From assembly GCA_963170055.1 (NCBI GenBank), contig CAUJGJ010000030.1:3450266-3514265 (forward strand): a DNA stretch of 64,000 bases. The letters run 5' to 3'. The notes under the pieces were generated by a model. The model did no database searches and had not been told where the DNA came from. It saw only the letters and a program-made list of their open reading frames with translations. This DNA is from Halisarca cf. caerulea. Lineage: Eukaryota > Porifera > Demospongiae > Chondrillida > Halisarcidae. Every line of letters starts with the position of its first letter. Position 1 is the first letter of the stretch. Of the stretch, positions 19,533 through 29,983 are shown in pieces. Both the position numbers and the translations under genes were made by a program.

Positions 19533-21900
19533 ATGCAAACATGCAGCCTTGTCACACACATACATCTGACTTCTTCACCGAAACAGGAGATCCACTGGGC
19601 GTTCTGCTGGATACCATGCCAACCAGAGTTGGTCCACTGAGTCCTCCTAAACCCCCACCAGGGGAGAGTTGGGGAGAGGCAGGGCCACTACCTGGTTGGG
19701 AGGGGCTGCCTGTGTTGACAGTGACAGGGGATTGAGGACCACCTCCGGATGGTGATCCAAATGGCTGCACAAAAAAACCCCAGCAATGACAGTACAAGAT
19801 GGACACTAGGATAGACAGTAGTAGCAACAGGGTTGGAGTGAGGGTAGGAGTGAGGGTTGGAGTGAGGGTTGGAGTAAGAAATAAACTAACCAAACTTCCT
19901 TCTATAGAGACACTGTCAGATGACAAAGGGACCATGGCATGTCTGGCAAACTGGACGTACTGCTGAAGTGGAAGAGGTAACTGTTGGAAATGTTGCAGGT
20001 TACCAATGGCCTCACAGTACTGGGGATACTCCTTGAGTCTGCAGCGGGAGGAGTAGAAGAGATGGTGTGGTGTGGAGAGGTGAGGGTGTGGTGTGGAGAG
20101 GTGAGGGTGTGCTGTGGAGAAGTGAGGGTGTGGTGTGGAGAAGTGAAGGTGTGGTGTGGAGAAGTGAGGGTGTGGTGTGGAGAAGTGAGGGTGTGGTGTG
20201 GAGAAGTGAGGGTGTGGTGTGGAGAAGTGAGGGTGTACTATGTGGAGAGGTGAGGGTGTGGATGACACTCCTGTGAAGCTCAGCACGACAAACCTAGTCT
20301 TGAACTTGTCCAGAGCTGCCACACCAAATAAGAACATTTTGGTCATGGGAGGTTTGCGCAATGCATCTAGAACATTGCGCAATGCCATTCCTAACCTCAT
20401 AAACCTACCAAGAGAGCAGACACAAGCTGAAAGTGACAACCCTCCACACAGAAACCCATCACTAACGCAACAAGGCCCTGGTCAATGATCCCACCAAATA
20501 ATTGTCCTGTTATCTGGAGCTCCTTCTCAGGAAACTGAGGGAAGAACCTGTACTCGTCAAACATGTTCTTTAGCATGCACGTGAAGACTTCCTGCAGAAG
20601 ACCAGGTCAGGCAGCATTGGTAGAAGATCAAGGAAGGCAACATTGGTAGAAGAAGGTCAAGGCAGCATTGGTAGAAGAAGATCAAGTAAGGCAACATTGG
20701 TAGAAGAAGGTCAAGGAAGGTAGCATTGGCAGAGGAAGAAGCGGTGATGTATACCAATAGGAAGGCAGTGTCCAAATGCTCTCTGAAGACTTACTCTCTC
20801 CTTCTTTACAGTAGAAGATCTGAGTTGCTTGAGTACAGTGAGTAGTTGATCTACAGTCATCTTCCCGTGGTACACAGCTTGGAAGTAGGAGTTGGCTTGT
20901 TCTTCTGCTTCTTTGGAGATCGTCTCTGTCCAAGCATCACTTGGTACTAAGTACATAGGGAGGATCACAAATCACATGTCTATCATGTGATGTTTGCTGC
21001 ATAATACGAACTTTGCGGTTGCATCAGTATCATCTGCTTCTGGAACCCGCTTCCTGGGGACATCCCCACAAGCTTGGGTGCATCAGTGGCATCAGTACTC
21101 CATGGGTTCTAAGGTTAGAGAGAGGCATTTGTGAGTGGTGCACATAACCAATGCATAGATGGGAGGGGGAACGTACGGTTGGTTTGCTTGGGGATCCTGA
21201 AATGGCAGTGAAAGGAGAGGAAGGGGTATTCCCCTGTTGACTGAAGCTGACGGTGGTGACCAAAGGGTCCATACTCTGGGTAGGCACACACCAACACTAA
21301 CTGGAAATCTTGTACATTTGACAAGTGAAGACTTACAGGCATGGTCATGAAAGTGGGGGATTCTCCAGCCTTGTACACTGAGGACAGCTTTGGAGGTATT
21401 GGTCCGTGGATTTGTATCAAAGCTCTCAGCTTCTCCGCCCACTCAGCAGACAAGGAGCTGGGGACATACGCACATAAGTAGCAGGTAGTGAAGATCGTAA
21501 CTGACAGCTCACATCCACACCAACAACCCAACACTTACACTGGTTGTGAACTCGCACCATGTACACACCACAAGCAGACCATACCCACCACATACACACT
21601 ATGTACATCCTCAGCACTGCCCACTCAGCACACACTCACTATTCACCCGCCTATTACACAACTCCCACCTCACACAACCCACAGCACAAACCTCAGAACT
21701 GGCTGCAAACATGACAAAATGGTTCTGACAATGTCACGGTTCAAAGAGGTCCTTGAATCAGTACCTGGCACAATGGGGTTCCCAGCCTTCCTTGTCAGAA
21801 AGGCTATGCAGGCAGCAATGAAAGGCTCCTGGAGGCAGAGCAGTAGCACATATCAAAAAGAATCATACACTAACTTTCTAATGTTGAAAGATTACAATAT

Positions 21901-21954
<54 letters not shown>

Positions 21955-24900
21955 GATGCTCCCTGATCTTATCTGATATCCACTTGTCCAGTTTCAGGTA
22001 CTCCCGCTTGGCAGCAAGGCAGGCCAAGTCCATCACAAATGAGAACTGTGCATTATTCAGTAAAATAGACAAAGCCTTGAGGTCCTGTGTAACATCCAGG
22101 ATCTTGGACAGCTTGGAATGATCTGGTGGACTGTCCGATCGCAAGTACCAATCAGCTATGGCATTGCTCATCAACTGACGGACAATGGATGGATCACTCT
22201 ACACAGACCAGGAAAAGGGGGAGGGGAGAGGGAGGGAAAAAAGGGGAGGAGCAGGGAGGGAAGAAAGGGGAAAGGAGGGGGCAGGGAGGGGAGAGATGTT
22301 TTGTCAGTTTTCATTACATGCACATCTCAAATATGATGTGGTAACTCACAGCAGCTCCTTGCCAAGCAAAGTGTAAGATAGCAGAGGAGTTTGGATGGTT
22401 GGCCATGAAGAAGGGCACAAGGAAACAAAGCAGTTCATGTTGCATAGTGTGCCAGATAGGCTGCAGTCGGGTAAGGTGGGGGATGTTGCATAAGGCTACA
22501 CACCCACTCAGCACTACATACACACCCACTCAACCCTACATACACACCCACTCCTCATCCCCCCCCCCCCCACACACACACCACATGGTGTATATACCTT
22601 GGACTGAAGAACACCAAACAGCAAGATATCTGGACAGTGCTTGAGAGGGAACCCAAACAGCTGGTGAGCTTCTTCAAAGTGACCAGACTCTGCCAAGTTT
22701 AAGAGAGTTTCGATAAGGTCCAGAGACATCCTGAAACAAATGCAGGGCATACAGCAGCATCAAGTACACATCAGTTTGATATGCTTTGCGAATCATATTG
22801 GGCCCACAGCACCGAACATTAGTAATACACCCTTCGCAACCACACCTCCACCTCCAAGCAGCAGACTAGTAGCATGACTCACCATGTCCGTATGTTCCTA
22901 CTCTCATCCTCAGGTAGGGAACGCTGGGTGCTCACTGTGACTTCCTTACATGGAAAGTCAGCAAAGCTAAACTCAGGGCAACCAGAAAGTGCATGCCGTA
23001 TCCATGACAACTGTCCTCTTGTATTGGACCACATGCGATAGAGAGACTCCACAGGGAACACATCCTAAAGCCACAGAGTATCACCAGCTACACTCTACAG
23101 ATGATGTGCATTGCTCCTGACACTCACAGAAGTTGCATGCTTGTATGCTTTCATGATCATCCTCAGTCCCTCAACCTCGGGGAGATAGAACTCTGGATGG
23201 TCAAACTCCAGCACAACTTCTCTCCAGTTCATGTTAACATACTGGAGGTAAACACAAGGACAAGAGGACCACTTGACAGACAGTATTCAGAACATATAGT
23301 CTCCAGACACTACGTAGAGCAGAGGTCCATCAGATAGGGGCGAAATGTTATCTTCAACTGCAAACATGCCTTATCTGCTGAACTATGAAATCATCATTTG
23401 GACCAAGCAAAGAGCAAGTGCACAAAACAAGGATGACAGCAGTCACCCTCCCCCCCCCCCCCTCAGTGGTATTATAGACCATTTCTATCAGAATAAACAG
23501 GAAAAACTTCATTTCTACCCACTGTATTATGCTCATGACTTCATTGGTTAACCACAAAAGGTACTTTCATCTCCCATACTTTTAATGTCATGCATTGCAG
23601 CTATGCTCAGTGTGGCAGCTGTGTTTGGTGTGGCAGCTATGTTCGGTGTGGCAGCTATGTTCGGTGTGGCCGCTGTGTTCGGTGTGGCAGCTATGTTCAG
23701 TGTGGCAGCTATGTTCGGTGTGGCAGCTATGTTCGGTGTGGCAGCTATGTTCGGTGTGGCAGCTATGTTCAGTGTGGCAGCTATGTTTGGTGTGGCAGCT
23801 ATGTTCAGTGTGGCAGCTATGTTCAGTGTGGCAGCTGCGTTCAGTGTGGCCGCTATGCTCAGTGTGGCAGCTATGTTCGGTGTGGCAGCTGTGAAACCAG
23901 AAGTCTATATGACATAATCGAGATTTCAATTCATGCAGATCCAAACCACATACATACGTATCTGGACTACAATGCAACGCGTCCGTGTATGCTCAAAACA
24001 CATGTGTATACACTCACAATGAGCAATTCTACACCAATACCCATGCACACAACACACTCCTGTTAGGTGCACCCCACACTTGACTGAACCTTGGTTTTGA
24101 TGGCATCAATGAAGGCCTCCATGTTCCATGTTGGTGGCTGAGGAGGTGGATCCTGTAGCAGCTTCTCCTCAGGCCCTGCCTGAAGAGGAACACTGTCACT
24201 CAGTGTGTTGTAGGTAGCAGCCATCATTCCTGCACAGATGAACCACACTGGGCACACAGACATAGGCAGACCACATAGTACACACAGACACAGACGGACC
24301 ACACTGGGCACACAGATACAAACAACCACACTGGACACACGGACACAAACGGACCACACTGGACACACAGACACAAACGGACCACACTGGGCTCACAGAT
24401 ACAGACAGACCATACTGGACACACAGACACAGACGGACCACACTGGGCTCACAGATACAGACAGACCATACTGGACACATGCATACTCTGAGCGAGAGAT
24501 TCAACATTCAAATACCTAGTATTCTGGCTACTGTTTTTGGTGCTATATCAGTGACATCCAGATCCTTAAAGTGTTGAAGAATCACTTCCTTGCTGCAGAG
24601 AGGGAGGAGGTAAGGCTTAGCTTGAGGAGCACACACAGGACAAGCAACATGCATGCACTCACGTCAGCATGGAGGAATACCCTAGCTCGTTGAACAAGTC
24701 ACAAAGATCAACGCACGTCTACACACAGGACAGAACAGTTAACACAACTACATTCGTCTGTCACCCACTGCAAGACACAGTGTACTCACAGATGATGCTT
24801 GAGTAACAACTGATGACACCAAACGATCTTCAGTGATGTCTGTCTCTTGTTGGTACAGCAGTGGGGCCAATACCACAGGCACACGTTCCCTGGGAAAGTC

Positions 24901-26528
24901 TACGAGTACACATGTACGTATGTCAGCAGTTGATATTATCACAGCTTCCATAGCAAGTGTATGAACCTTGTCTAATGGCCCCAATGAAAGCCTCTACTGT
25001 GTCACGGGTCAGACCGAGGTCTTGCTCAGAATGTTGAAGGAGGTAGAGAAGTAGAGTATGGAGAACTTCTGCACTCACTTCATTTAATCCACTATCATGA
25101 ACACTCTGGCCTGGATCTACACAAAACACCAACACAACCAACATCACAACTACAAACAGTACAAGCTACACACACACAGTACAAGCTACACACAGTACAA
25201 GCTACACACACAGTACAAGCTACACACACAGTACAAGCTACACACACAGTACAGCTGTACACACAGTACAGCTGTACACACAGTACAGCTGTACACAGTA
25301 CAAGCTACACACAGTACAAGCTACACATACAGTACAAGCTACACACACAGTACAAGCTACACACACAGTACAAGCTACACTCACAGTACAGCTGTACACA
25401 GTACAAGTTGCGTACATACGTACCATGGTCAGAGAAGGCTCTTAGGAGATCTGGAAGTTTGGTCTTCAGATGATTGCTGGCTGCACAGGGGGAGAACGGA
25501 ACACTGGCTGATCTGCTCATCCTATGACCACTACCACCATCCCTCACCTAGGTGCTTCAAATCTGGGTTGAAAGACAGGGTCAGTCCCAGGGCCACCACC
25601 ACCTGAGACAGCATTGAAAATCTATTGCACACACACAAGCACACACACAAGCACACAAACAAGCAAACACAAACACACACACACACACATACACACACAC
25701 AAAGATAACAAACACACTATGTGGTGAGTATATACCTCTTGTACTGGGGACAGTCGTAGCCCTTTACATACCGACTGCAGCATGTGGGGGGTTGGAGCAA
25801 GGCTCTGGGATATAAAAGAACAATCAATAAAAATGATCCATAGGCAGAAGAACACCACCATGTACAGCGTGCATGCCCTAAGGTAAAGTGGAGCAATTTG
25901 GAACAGGACATGAATTAGGAACAGGGCCTGTAACTTTTGTTGTGGTTAAGTTGTGTAGCCATACTGGCCACTGCCAAGTTCCCATTTCACGGAGACAACG
26001 TAGACGAAAAATAACTGATGTAGCTTGTGGCTGACACTGTCTTTGGATTGACTGTTCTAAATTACCCAATTTAAATTCATGTCGAAAGTTGACTGAACAA
26101 ATCTCAAGTGGATGAGATCTATTTTACCTTATTCGTCTGCTTCTCGAAACCAAAACAAAGAATAGAGACAAAGTTTGGCTTGGTGGTAACAGAGTTTGCT
26201 TCTTGCATTAGCAATTGAATTTGATGTTCATCTTTGGCAGAAGCTTTTCCATCGGTTGAGAACTCTACAACTGTCAGAAGAGCGCGAAACAAGTGGCGGT
26301 CAGCCTCACTGCCATATCGTTCTACAAGCTGCAATGTATTGAGGAGAGATGAATTATTGAGAATAGAAATAAACCAAAAAAATCCTTCCTGAAACTACTG
26401 TAACATAAGTTAGGTACAATACTCACTGAAGAAACTTCGGAGCAAGTTGCTTTGTAGTTCTTTTTGTTAACATTTTGAACGAGAGTAGTTATCTGGTTCA
26501 AGGCTAGACAGCGAGGGTTGAAGCTCAT
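8713..26528 (-). CDS. CNOT1: CCR4-NOT transcription complex subunit 1, deadenylase scaffold
   Basis: Roughly 45 exons, about 17.8 kb, minus strand. Exon 1 (26427-26528) starts [20 protein letters not shown]; exon 2 (26128-26328) has [20 protein letters not shown]. The order then follows CNOT1: N-terminal HEAT region ([16 protein letters not shown] near 24870, [13 protein letters not shown] near 21960), the TTP-binding region ([15 protein letters not shown] near 20000), MIF4G domain (near 19250 to 18345: [38 protein letters not shown]), CAF40/CNOT9-binding DUF3819 (14311-13810: [32 protein letters not shown]), and the C-terminal NOT1 superfamily homology domain (10140-8713: [52 protein letters not shown]). 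It stops at 8713-8715. CNOT1 holds the CAF1/CCR4 deadenylases together for mRNA decay and miRNA silencing. All domains look intact. The largest intron (about 14675-17435) holds a 2.3-kb insertion. Confidence 0.96.
8872..8924. repeat. (CA)n microsatellite, last CNOT1 intron
   Basis: About 52 bp of pure CA between the exon ending in APEIKK (donor near 8957) and the terminal exon. Confidence 0.95.
9342..9486. repeat. compound (CA)n with GAAACACATG interruptions
   Basis: Three blocks of CA separated by the same 'gaaacacatgca' interruption, so the array grew by duplicating larger blocks as well as by slippage. It starts right inside the CNOT1 donor GAAG|GTATGTGTG near 9487. Confidence 0.9.
10363..10419. 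repeat. (TG)n microsatellite in a CNOT1 intron
   Basis: TG tract on the + strand, so CA in the CNOT1 transcript. This is the rarer orientation in this window. Confidence 0.9.
11037..11205. repeat. 18-bp minisatellite in a CNOT1 intron
   Basis: Nine diverged copies of ACTACTGGCACACATGGC. Confidence 0.85.
12003..12241. repeat. about 59-bp tandem repeat in a CNOT1 intron
   Basis: Four copies of a unit containing CACACCTACTAAGACCACAC, CAACAGGTGAGCCCCTCCCC and TGTAGATCAGTGCTAGA. Copies differ at only a few positions, so the amplification is recent. Confidence 0.92.
12515..12810. repeat. 35-bp minisatellite in a CNOT1 intron
   Basis: About nine copies of GATGCAGGTACACAGGTGGG plus 'aggggtcatcggtga'. 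Some copies lack the 'tcatcgatga' part, giving two length classes. Confidence 0.9.
13582..13813. repeat. long compound (CA)n at a CNOT1 splice donor
   Basis: About 230 bp of CA with TA and AAAC interruptions. On the coding strand (GT)n begins directly at the donor after the exon ending KRLNE (high end near 13813). Confidence 0.93.
14704..15019. repeat. 14-bp minisatellite flanking the CNOT1 intronic insertion
   Basis: Diverged copies of GTGGGTGTGATCAT. The same motif resumes at 17321-17395 on the far side of the 2.3-kb insertion, so the insertion landed inside this array. Confidence 0.8.
15020..17320. mobile_element. 2.3-kb non-coding insertion in a CNOT1 intron, putative nonautonomous element
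   Basis: The segment begins GGCGTAGGAACCATGGGG and ends CATTCCTACGCC, giving a short terminal inverted repeat of about 10 bp (GGCGTAGGAA). Both flanks are the same GTGGGTGTGATCAT minisatellite. Inside are a 32-bp near-perfect palindrome at 15034-15065 (GGGGATAAGC..), a 28-bp tandem array at 15247-15682, and unique AT-richer sequence with only short ORFs that I do not recognise. I see no transposase. No clear target duplication was found, so element status is inferred. Confidence 0.55.
15247..15682. repeat. 28-bp satellite-like array inside the CNOT1 insertion
   Basis: About sixteen copies of GGAGCCTATGCAGCTGTATG plus 'cagaccaa' or 'cagggcaa'. The two variants are interspersed. All three + frames are free of stops across the array. 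Confidence 0.93.
17515..18303. repeat. 15-bp minisatellite in a CNOT1 intron
   Basis: About fifty copies of CTCTACAGAGCACAT. The 5' half is dominated by the 'ctacagag' form with 'caactaataacac' variants, and the 3' half by the 'ctatagag' form, so the array has homogenised in blocks. Confidence 0.92.
18722..18885. repeat. 164-bp dispersed repeat, copy 1 (CNOT1 intron)
   Basis: Nearly identical (one mismatch seen) and in the same orientation as 23251-23414 in another intron of the same gene. It begins AACACCAGGACAAGAGGACC and ends GGACCAAGCAAAGAG. Confidence 0.9.
19488..19532. repeat. (CA)n microsatellite in a CNOT1 intron
   Basis: About 44 bp of pure CA. Confidence 0.95.
20065..20268. repeat. 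20-bp minisatellite in a CNOT1 intron
   Basis: About ten copies of GTGTGGTGTGGAGAAGTGAG. Confidence 0.9.
20600..20735. repeat. 26-bp minisatellite in a CNOT1 intron
   Basis: Five copies of GGCAGCATTGGTAGAAGAAG plus 'gtcaag'. Confidence 0.85.
21901..21953. repeat. (CA)n microsatellite at a CNOT1 splice donor
   Basis: On the coding strand (GT)n starts immediately after the exon ending DKIREHQ (CATCAG|GTGTGT). Confidence 0.95.
23251..23414. repeat. 164-bp dispersed repeat, copy 2 (CNOT1 intron)
   Basis: Second copy of the repeat at 18722-18885. It ends only 7 bp from the splice acceptor of the exon encoding [13 protein letters not shown] (23125-23243). Confidence 0.9.
23600..23895. repeat. 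18-bp minisatellite in a CNOT1 intron
   Basis: Sixteen copies of GTGTGGCAGCTATGTTCG. It is stop-free in all + frames and in a minus frame, which explains the long artefactual ORFs here. Confidence 0.93.
24235..24475. repeat. about 30-bp minisatellite in a CNOT1 intron
   Basis: Diverged copies of GGACCACACTGGGCACACAG plus 'acacagac'. Confidence 0.8.
25145..25428. repeat. 18-bp minisatellite in a CNOT1 intron
   Basis: About fifteen copies of GTACAAGCTACACACACA with a 'gtacagctgtacacaca' variant block. Confidence 0.88.
25627..25703. repeat. impure (CA)n in a CNOT1 intron
   Basis: CA tract with AAGC and AAAC interruptions, 35 bp from the exon at 25736-25804 ([16 protein letters not shown]). 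Confidence 0.85.
25879..26070. mobile_element. AAGGTAAA-type MITE, copy in a CNOT1 intron
   Basis: Begins TAAGGTAAAGTGGAGCAATT and shares, in inverted orientation, blocks such as CAGGGCCTGTAACTTT, GTTGTGGTTAAGTT and GATGTAGCTTGTGG with the element at 44356-44555. The right terminus is decayed. Confidence 0.7.
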
Positions 26529-27296
26529 GTCACCCACGAGCGCGATACTTACTCGAGTTTAGGGGCGGAACCAGAGAGTAATTGTAGGGGCAGGCTCTGA
26601 CCTTGTTCACCATTGACAGTGCTAGTCTCGCGTAGCCGGCGGTTTAGCCCAGACCAGGTTAGTCTAACAAGCTAGCCCGTCCCGCAAAAGCGGAGACGGG
26701 CTAGCTTGTTAGACAAGACCAGGTCAGGTATCATAATTTACCCTGGAGTGGCCACTAGCCCAGAGGGCTACTATAAAGGTTTCCAGCAGATGACAAAACA
26801 TACAAAGAAAAAGATGCATAGAAATAAAATAGACCATAAGACATAGGACAACACAATATGGAATATTAGAAAGTAACAATAATATTAGATCAATGCAGAT
26901 TCATGCGGACAAAATCATGCAAGTACCTGCAGCCGACCGCTATTTCACCTCCTTGTTCAGTGTCATTGTCACAGAAACAGGAAGTGAAATAGCAGTCTGG
27001 GCTCTGTGAGAAGACAGTATATACACGCTGTTGTAGTTGGCCATAAGGCACTATAATAGGTAGGTAGGGTACTTCGCTCCTGAAATTGTCCACTTATCTA
27101 GAGTATTCTGGAAACTTCACACAGATAATATCCTCACCACTCTAGCTGTTGATGCAAGGCTGATACGCTAATACATAATATATGTCATATGTATGTACAG
27201 AGTATCCATGGTATTTTAGTAATTCACTTCTGATACAGTCAATAATTACAGTGGGATATTATTTACAATGAGAGTCTGAGTTGTAATTAAATGGCT
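26529..27296. promoter_or_regulatory. CNOT1 upstream / CYBA 3' intergenic region
   Basis: 768 bp between the CNOT1 start codon and the CYBA stop codon, both on the minus strand. It holds a TAGTCTCG-like terminus at 26623 (TAGTCTCGCGTAGCCGGCGG), the hairpin at 26660-26720, and AT-rich sequence with no recognisable exon. The CNOT1 promoter should lie next to 26530-26650. Confidence 0.5.
26660..26720. repeat. perfect hairpin upstream of CNOT1
   Basis: Arms TCTAACAAGCTAGCCCGTC and GACGGGCTAGCTTGTTAGA flank a short CCGCAAAAGCGG core. It is about 130 bp upstream of the CNOT1 start codon, next to a TAGTCTCG element terminus, and is probably the remains of an inverted-repeat transposon. Confidence 0.8.
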
Positions 27297-27535
27297 CTTG
27301 GGGGAGGTGATTTTGGGGGAGGAGCCATTGGAGCAGGAGGGAGAGTTCCTTTTCCAGGGGCACGAGGAGGGGGCTGAGCAGGCGGGTGTGACATTGTACC
27401 CCCTCGAGTTGTTTTAGTAGATTTCTTAATCCCTTCATTCTTCCAGGGACCCCACGCCATGTCAGGAGCTCTCCACTTTTCACCAAAGAAAGCAGCCTAC
27501 ACACCGTGCAAACAAGATATGGTTTTAGGTTTGTG

Positions 27536-27600
<65 letters not shown>

Positions 27601-29183
27601 TGGTATCTTTGCTGATGACATGAACACAAGTTACATATTCATTCAGTGCATATCCCCATTACACTGTTGGACACATCCCCATTACACTGTTGGACACATC
27701 CCCATTACACTGTTGGACACATTCCCAGTACACTGTTAGGCTTAGACACACCCCTAGTACATTGTTGGACACACCCCTAGTACACTGTTGGGCTTAGACA
27801 CACCCCTAGTACACTGTTGGACACACCCCTAGTACACTGCTGGGCTTAGACACAACTCACCAAACAGTAGACAGCTGCTCCACAAAACAAGCACATACCA
27901 CCAGATATCAGTGAGAGGAGGGTGAAGCTCATTGCACAGATTCTGAAAACAATGATGGACAATATTAGCATGTTGGTCATGAAGTCTACACCACCTTGTG
28001 CTTACATGGCATAGAATACAAATCGAATGATGTACTCTCCTCCAATGAAGTAGGTAGCTCTTATGACAGGTGCAATGTACTGTTGTCCACTGCAAAGAAG
28101 AGCCACATTCAATTAACATAAAGCTAAATAGTGGCTCAGCTGAGTGATGGTGCAGATGAGTGGTGGTACAGCTGAGTGGTGGTACAACTGAGTGGTGGTG
28201 TGGATGAGTGGTTGCTCAGCTGAGTGGTGGTGTGGATGAGTGGTTGCTCAGCTGAGTGGTGGTACAACTGAGTGGTGGTGTGGATGAGTGGTTGCTCAGC
28301 TGAGTGGTGGTGTGGATGAGTGGTTGCTCAGCTGAGTGATGGTGCAGATGAGTGGTGGTACAGCTGAGTGGTGGTACAACTGAGTGGTGGTGTGGATGAG
28401 TGGTTGCTCAGCTGAGTGGTGGTGTGGATGAGTGGTTGCTCAGCTGAGTGGTGGTGCAGATGAGTGGTGGTACAGCTGAGTGGTGGTACAACTGAGTGGT
28501 GGTGTGAATGAGTGGTGGCTCAGCTGAGTGGTGGTGTGGATGAGTGGTGGTACAGCTGAGTGGTGGTGTGGATGAGTGATGGTGCAGCTGAGTGGTGGCG
28601 TGGATGAGTGGTTGCTCAGCTGAGTGGTGGTGCAATGTTGAAAAACATTTGACATAGTAGACTGGTACGCTAGAGATGCTCTTCTTATGGACTGACAATG
28701 CATGTCACAAGTTGTCATCAACAAACATCAATTTTACACTTGGCCAACTTGGGCTTTAGTATCTATGGTTCTGTCGGGTAACAGAAGGTGGAAAATCAGT
28801 GACAGTACGTTAACAAAAACTTGTGAGATGCATTGTCTACCCAAAGAAGAACAGCTGACATTCGTTCAGTTGAGACAAAACTAGACTCACAATCTGGGTT
28901 CAGGCATTTTGCCATTTCTCTTTCGACTGCGAGGATACTCAACCAAAATGATGAGTGGACTCAGACCTCTGCGGATGACTGTTAAGGGTTCAAACATTCA
29001 AATGGAAACACATCCAGGATACGCTGTCAGTCACAGTATTACCACTGGGGATTCCTATTCACAAATTACACTTGACAGAACAAGAGAAAGCAAGAACTCA
29101 GCTGGCTTCTGGTCAAACAACAATACTACTTGAATTATGGACACTCTAAACTACATAACCATGTCTAGTTTGGCATACACTTG

Positions 29184-29239
<56 letters not shown>

Positions 29240-29645
29240 ATAGATACTCTATACTTCGCACACGGCACATACACACAACAATAACAACAAAGAAAACTCT
29301 CGAGGAGGATACAGAACAATAAAGCGAGTATAGAATCCAATCAGTGATGGTAACGTATCGTTAATACCATTTACTTCAGTCAAAAAGAAACAACTGATAA
29401 AGGCGCTTAGAAGGAGCACTGAAGAAAACAACGGAAAAAAATAAATATAGCAAACAGCTTTCATTTTGTCAGAGCATAGGTTTGGAAGATCTATGGTCAG
29501 AGATAGCGAGAGAGATAGTAATGCCCGCAGAAGACTCACTCCATCCCGCCCAATAGCACATCATATTTCCCCACATGGCCCATTCCACGCGGCAAAAGCA
29601 ATATTTATCTCTGCAACCAAGACAGCAATCATCTCTACCAGGCAT
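27297..29645 (-). CDS. CYBA: p22phox, cytochrome b-245 light chain (NADPH oxidase partner)
   Basis: Minus-strand gene with conserved blocks in order. An N-terminal RVEWAMWGNMM block lies near 29580 (human IEWAMWANE). VEYPRSRKRNGK is in an exon of about 28880-28955. GQQYIAPVIRATYFIGGEYI lies in about 28018-28092. The membrane segment ICAMSFTLLSLISGGMCLF lies in about 27860-27945. The last exon, 27297-27496, has AAFFGEKWRAPD, then SHPPAQPPPRAPGKG, and a proline-rich tail ending PRAI. Family knowledge: p22phox is a small multi-pass membrane protein that stabilises NOX1-4, and its PPPRPP tail docks the SH3 pair of p47phox/NOXO1. The proline-rich docking block is retained. The start at 29645 (MPGRDD..) and the second exon are uncertain: a hydrophobic frame at 29300-29440 may or may not be spliced in. 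No other family fits this set of blocks. Confidence 0.82.
27538..27598. repeat. (CA)n microsatellite in the last CYBA intron
   Basis: About 60 bp of pure CA, 42 bp upstream (in transcript order) of the terminal CYBA exon. Confidence 0.95.
27650..27855. repeat. 21-bp minisatellite in a CYBA intron
   Basis: Nine diverged copies of ACACCCCTAGTACACTGTTGG, ending at the donor of the preceding exon near 27859. Confidence 0.85.
28130..28632. repeat. minisatellite in a CYBA intron
   Basis: 500 bp of 16-bp-type units (GCTGAGTGGTGGTGTGGATG, AGTGGTTGCTCA) arranged as higher-order blocks. Blocks at 28140-28290 and 28330-28460 repeat nearly verbatim. Confidence 0.9.
29187..29239. repeat. (CA)n microsatellite in the CYBA region
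   Basis: About 52 bp of pure CA. Confidence 0.95.
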
Positions 29646-29983
29646 GATGATCGACCCTACGAAATTCTCTCTGCAGCTCTGATCACGGAAAACACAACTT
29701 CGCTCTCTTCTATGACGAGACAACGGAAATAGTCGCAAAATGGGTTCACTCCAAATATGGATTTGTATGGATGGTTTCTGAAAGTGTAGGTGCATTGAAC
29801 GGTAGACCATCCGTGACGCCCCGATTGAGTGCAGTCGAGCACGGATAGTATCAAGATAATAGAGTAGTGAATGATAATATATACAACATTTGCTGGCTCT
29901 GTAAAAATGAATTCTGTGGTGTATGTAATTGGAAATTGGCATAAAAATGTACTTGCATATTGAACAAGACATGTTGTTTGTGG

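Noticed and set aside
23585..23977. Four overlapping long ORFs (MFGVAA.. and others)
   Set aside because: An 18-bp repeat without stop codons gives open frames on both strands. The region is intronic between conserved CNOT1 exons.
29249..29539. Hydrophobic ORF starting MSLLRALLSLSLSL
   Set aside because: It may contain part of a CYBA exon, but the frame cannot be joined with confidence to the conserved blocks, so it is not called as a separate gene.
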